Shown here piece by piece: positions 7,653 to 9,892 of a DNA stretch of 9,892 nucleotides. Source of the DNA: DATNBT01 sp964579765 (GTDB taxonomy: Bacteria > Acidobacteriota > Vicinamibacteria > Vicinamibacterales > CAVVIG01); NCBI GenBank assembly GCA_964579765.1, contig CAZOIK010000007.1, positions 1-9,892 of the forward strand. Reading direction: 5' to 3'. The notes under the pieces were generated by a model. The model was not told the DNA's origin and searched no databases. It saw only the letters and a list, made by a program, of their open reading frames with translations. Made by a program: the position numbers and the translations under genes. Numbering within the stretch: position 1 is the first letter of the stretch; the number at the start of each line of letters is the position of its first letter.

Positions 7653-7874
7653 ATGGCCAAGTACGGCGCAAAAGCGCATCGGAAAGTGAAGCGCGCGATG
7701 CACGAACGGAAGCACGGCACGCTACGCAGCGGACGATCCGGCAAGAAGGTGACCAGCCGCAAGCAGGCGATCGCGATCGGGTTGTCCGAGGCGCGCCGCG
7801 AGGGCGGCAAAGTGCCGCGGAAGTCCTCGCGTCGCAAGAGCAGCCGCTCGCACCGTCACCACGCCTCGAGCTAG
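7653..7874 (+). CDS. Small basic DUF6496-family protein
   Basis: This 73-residue, very basic protein has a conserved core: KVKRAMHERKHGTLRSG (11-27), then KKVTSRKQAIAIGLSEARR (31-49) and GGKVP (51-55). This matches the family annotated DUF6496, in which a 'H-x-F/R-KHG-x-L-x-SG' piece precedes 'V-x-x-RKQAIAIGLSEAR'. No function is established. The C-terminal tail (56-73, Lys/Arg/Ser/His-rich) is low complexity and histone-tail-like, so nucleic-acid binding is a reasonable guess but unproven. There is no signal peptide or membrane segment. Translation starts at ATG 7653 after a GGGAGAGGGG purine tract that can be buried in the hairpin at 7609-7648. The SYLF gene follows 37 bp downstream on the same strand and may be co-transcribed. 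A chance ORF is unlikely given the family match and the ribosome-binding site. Confidence 0.8.
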   Translation: MAKYGAKAHRKVKRAMHERKHGTLRSGRSGKKVTSRKQAIAIGLSEARREGGKVPRKSSRRKSSRSHRHHASS

Positions 7875-7899
7875 GCGACGGCTACGAACACGCAACCAG

Positions 7900-7905
7900 A
7901 GGAGG
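7900..7905 (+). promoter_or_regulatory. Strong ribosome-binding site of the SYLF gene
   Basis: AGGAGG lies 6 nt before the ATG at 7912, a consensus Shine-Dalgarno at ideal spacing that fixes the start. It contrasts with the hidden site of the preceding gene, so the SYLF protein may be made at a much higher level from a shared transcript. Confidence 0.75.
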
Positions 7906-7911
7906 AACGGC

Positions 7912-8601
7912 ATGCGCAACAGACTGTTGTTCGCAGGGGCAGCGCTCCTCGCGTCGTCGGTCGCGGTGAGCGCGGCGATGTCGAGAGGGGAGCGCGATCG
8001 GCTGAAGGACGCTGCGGAGGTGCTGCAGGAGTTGCACGCGACGCCTGACAAGGACATTCCGAGCGACCTGTACGACAAGGCGTCCTGCGTTCTCGTCATC
8101 CCGTCGGTGAAGAAAGCCGCCTTCATCTTCGGCGGCGAGTACGGCAAGGGCGTGATGAGCTGTCGCAACGCGACCGGCTGGACGGCGCCGGCGTTCATGA
8201 CGCTGGCGAAGGGCAGTGTCGGGTTTCAGATCGGTGGCGAAGCCGTGGACCTCGTGCTGCTGGTGATGAACCAGCACGGCGTGCAGCACCTGCTCGAGGA
8301 CAAGGTTGCGCTCGGGGGCGAGGCGTCCATTGCGGGCGGACCGGTCGGCCGCGACGCGCGCGCGATGACCGACGCGCAGCTCAAGGCCGAGATCCTGTCC
8401 TACTCGCGGTCGCAGGGGCTGTTTGCCGGCATCGATCTCACCGGCGGCGTGCTGACGCCAGACACGGACGCGAACGAGGACGTGTACGGCCCGCACATTC
8501 ACACGAGCAACATCGTCCGCGACCATACGGTCGCGATGCCGCCGGAAGCGACCGGCTTCATCCAGGCGTTGAACCGCCAGCCGGCGACGGCGAACAACTA
8601 G
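7912..8601 (+). CDS. Exported SYLF-domain (Ysc84/DUF500) lipid-binding protein
   Basis: This 229-residue protein starts with a Sec signal peptide (MRNR, then a hydrophobic stretch to about residue 20, with cleavage likely after A21 or A22). It continues into a helical linker (25-43) and a full SYLF domain. Family signatures are CVLVIPSVKKAAFIFGGEYG (59-78), GKGVMSCR (78-85), GSVGFQIGGEAVDLVLLVMN (101-120) and SRSQGLFAGIDLTGGVL (165-181). SYLF domains, named for SH3YL1, Ysc84/Lsb4, Lsb3 and plant FYVE proteins, bind phosphoinositides and other lipids in eukaryotes. The bacterial exported versions are poorly characterised. The paired Cys59 and Cys84 are typical of bacterial members and could form a disulfide after export. 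The tail (about 183-229) is polar. Its likely site is the periplasm. It follows the DUF6496 gene by 37 bp, and its stop is followed at once by the palindromic repeat at 8610-8690. Confidence 0.92.
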   Translation: MRNRLLFAGAALLASSVAVSAAMSRGERDRLKDAAEVLQELHATPDKDIPSDLYDKASCVLVIPSVKKAAFIFGGEYGKGVMSCRNATGWTAPAFMTLAKGSVGFQIGGEAVDLVLLVMNQHGVQHLLEDKVALGGEASIAGGPVGRDARAMTDAQLKAEILSYSRSQGLFAGIDLTGGVLTPDTDANEDVYGPHIHTSNIVRDHTVAMPPEATGFIQALNRQPATANN

Positions 8602-8609
8602 ACAACGCG

Positions 8610-8690
8610 ACTGGGGACTGGAGACTGGGGACTGGAGACTGGGGACTGGGGACTACGTAGTCTCCAGTCTCCCGTCCCCAGTCTCCAGTC
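8610..8690. repeat. Long imperfect palindrome made of 7-nt ACTGG(G/A)G units between convergent genes
   Basis: Six tandem 7-nt units start at 8610, 8617, 8624, 8631, 8638 and 8645 (ACTGGGG, ACTGGAG, ACTGGGG, ACTGGAG, ACTGGGG, ACTGGGG). A perfect 10-bp palindrome ACTACGTAGT follows at 8652-8661. Then come four inverted units: CTCCAGT (8662), CTCCCGT (8669), CCCCAGT (8676) and CTCCAGT (8683). The 33 bp of 8624-8656 can pair with 8657-8689; most departures are G-U wobbles, with one T/C and one A/C mismatch. It fills nearly all of the 93-bp gap between the SYLF stop and the AI-2E stop. There is no T-run on either strand, so it is not a textbook intrinsic terminator, though it could block transcription from both sides or protect mRNA 3' ends. 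It encodes no protein. Confidence 0.85.
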
Positions 8691-8694
8691 CAAG

Positions 8695-9843
8695 TCACTC
8701 CCCGAGAAACTCCGCGATGGCCTGCAGTTCGTCGATGCGCGCGCATGCGGCGCGCATCGCCGTCATGATCGGAACGGCGAGCAGCATTCCCCACACGCCC
8801 CACAGCCATCCCCAGAACAGGATGCCGGCGAAGATAGCGACGGTGTTGACGCCGCCCGCGTGGCTCGTGAGCCGCGGCGTCAGGATGTTGCCTTCGAGAA
8901 ACGCGACGAGCGCCGCGGCGCCCGCCACGGCGGCGGTCTGCGCCAGCGTGCCGAACTGGGCGAAGCCGGCCATTGTAATCGCCGCGATGGCCACGAGCGG
9001 GCCGACGTACGGCACGGTGTTCAGGATGCCGCTGACGACACCCCACATGATTGCCTGCTTCAACCCGAGCGCCGCGAGCGCCGCGCCGGTAGCCACCGCC
9101 ACGATCAGGCTGATCGACAGGCGCGCCAGGAGGAACCTGCGAATCTGCTCGTCGATGTCGATGAGCACCTGCAGCGCGAGCCGCTTGCGGTGAAACGACG
9201 GGCCGGCGATGCTCGCAAGCTTGCGCCGGTAGCTGTCGCCGGCGAGCAGCAGGTAGTAAGTGAGGAAGAAGACGATCACGGCCGCGCTGAGAAACTCGAT
9301 CAGGCCGCGCGATCCGCGCCAGGCGAGGTCGCCGAGATGAAATGGCGGCTCCTCGATGCGGACGCGCTGGACGCCCGCCGGCGCGGGCGCCGGCCGGGCC
9401 GCCGAGGTTGCGGCGCGTTCGATCTCGTTCGCCGCCTGCTGCACGCGTTGAAAGGGGCTCGACCGGGCGATCGCGTGCCGCTCGAGCTCGGTGCGCAGCG
9501 TTCGCGCCTCGACGGGCATCTGGTCGATGAACGTGGAGGCGGGTTCGGCGAGCGCATACACGCCGTACCCGATGGCGACGACGGCGCAGGACAGCACGAG
9601 AAAGACGCCGAGGGGACGGGGGCAACGGCGGTGCTCGAGAAAGGCGACGGCCGGCTCGAGCGCGTGCGAGATGAGCACCGCGAGGACGATGGGCACGAAG
9701 ACCGCCTGCGCCCACCAGAGGAGCGCGACGATCGCCGACGCCGCGAGGACGAACAGCGCCGTGCTTCGCACGTCGATGTTCATCCGCGGCGACGCCGGCG
9801 CAGCGTCGCGCCGGGCGCGCGCGTCGCGCCCGGCGCCGTTCAC
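8695..9843 (-). CDS. AI-2E family transporter (PerM/TqsA-type permease)
   Basis: This 382-residue polytopic inner-membrane protein matches the AI-2E family (PF01594). An N-terminal pair of membrane segments (about 27-60, including WAQAVFVPIVLAVLISHALE, 44-63, and 78-99) is followed by a soluble stretch with an Ala/Pro-rich linker (about 124-148) and a RIEEPPF element (152-158). The membrane core then carries IVFFLTYYLLLAGD (170-183), GVVSGILNTVPYVGPLVA (268-285), EGNILTPRL (317-325) and GWLWGVWGMLLAVPI (345-359), all family signatures. Members export or exchange small molecules; TqsA exports autoinducer-2, but most have unknown substrates, so quorum-sensing function should not be assumed. The GTG start at 9843 is preferred because it overlaps the upstream stop (GTGA), implying coupling. 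An ATG at 9783 (residue 21) lies just before the first hydrophobic segment and is the alternative; neither has a clear Shine-Dalgarno. The gene converges on the SYLF gene. Confidence 0.93.
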   Translation of the reverse strand: MNGAGRDARARRDAAPASPRMNIDVRSTALFVLAASAIVALLWWAQAVFVPIVLAVLISHALEPAVAFLEHRRCPRPLGVFLVLSCAVVAIGYGVYALAEPASTFIDQMPVEARTLRTELERHAIARSSPFQRVQQAANEIERAATSAARPAPAPAGVQRVRIEEPPFHLGDLAWRGSRGLIEFLSAAVIVFFLTYYLLLAGDSYRRKLASIAGPSFHRKRLALQVLIDIDEQIRRFLLARLSISLIVAVATGAALAALGLKQAIMWGVVSGILNTVPYVGPLVAIAAITMAGFAQFGTLAQTAAVAGAAALVAFLEGNILTPRLTSHAGGVNTVAIFAGILFWGWLWGVWGMLLAVPIMTAMRAACARIDELQAIAEFLGE

Positions 9844-9892
9844 GCGGTTCTGCGTCCCTGGATGATCTGGATGAGCAGCGACGCGATCGCCA
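9840..9892 (-). CDS. C-terminal end of an unidentified upstream gene
   Basis: The minus strand carries the last 16 codons of a frame that enters from the right edge and ends in TGA at 9842-9840: AIASLLIQIIQGRRTA. It is hydrophobic and then basic, compatible with a membrane helix or amphipathic tail ending in the cytoplasm, but too short to assign. The TGA overlaps the GTG start of the AI-2E gene (GTGA), the arrangement of a translationally coupled operon pair, and this is the main reason to call it a gene at all. Confidence 0.5.
   Translation of the reverse strand, partial: AIASLLIQIIQGRRTA

Noticed and set aside
7882..8526. Minus-strand open frame opposite the SYLF gene
   Set aside because: The plus-strand SYLF protein has a signal peptide, full domain signatures and a consensus ribosome-binding site; the opposite frame has none.
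8610..8690. Calling the palindrome a classical rho-independent terminator or a CRISPR array
   Set aside because: No T-run follows the stem on either strand, and the units are 7-nt with no spacers, so neither definition is met.
8558..9715. Second minus-strand frame overlapping the AI-2E gene and the palindrome
   Set aside because: It is an Arg-rich shifted frame of the AI-2E permease that runs through the intergenic repeat; it has no domain.

Overview
This high-GC window (roughly two-thirds G+C by eye, with strong GC3 bias) looks chromosomal and comes from a Gram-negative (diderm) bacterium. It encodes an Omp85-type outer-membrane barrel and AsmA/TamB-type inter-membrane proteins. The combination of TamA/TamB, a C-terminally short AsmA-like protein, a DUF6496 mini-protein and an exported SYLF protein fits an Acidobacteriota (Vicinamibacteria-like) genome. 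That placement is inference from general family knowledge, not a search result. I see no transposase, integrase, tRNA, rRNA or CRISPR.

Layout. (1) Positions 1-5945, minus strand: a probable three-gene operon read right to left. A YihY-family inner-membrane protein (5945-5070) is followed after 48 bp by a TamA-like Omp85 protein (5021-3141), and then, with a 1-nt stop/start overlap, by a TamB-like protein starting at 3141 that runs off the left edge without its C-terminal domain. (2) Positions 5964-8601, plus strand: an AsmA-like membrane-anchored protein diverging from YihY with only 18 bp between start codons, then a 73-residue basic DUF6496 protein and an exported SYLF (Ysc84-type) lipid-binding-domain protein. 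(3) Positions 8602-8694: a convergent intergenic gap filled by a long imperfect palindrome built of 7-nt units. (4) Positions 8695-9892, minus strand: an AI-2E-family permease whose GTG start overlaps the stop of an upstream gene, of which only the last 16 codons are visible.

How it may work together. Five of the six recognisable envelope proteins act at or between the membranes. TamA (outer membrane) and TamB (inner-membrane anchor with a periplasm-spanning beta-groove) form one complex. The AsmA-like protein belongs to the same bridge-type superfamily, which is tied to phospholipid supply to the outer membrane. The SYLF protein has a lipid-binding fold and a signal peptide. YihY and the AI-2E protein are polytopic inner-membrane proteins. 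The neighbourhood is therefore best read as an outer-membrane biogenesis and lipid-transfer locus.

The best-supported unusual elements are non-coding. One is a 5' hairpin that buries the ribosome-binding site of the DUF6496 gene. The other is the 7-nt-unit palindrome between the convergent genes. I found no convincing wholly new system beyond these.
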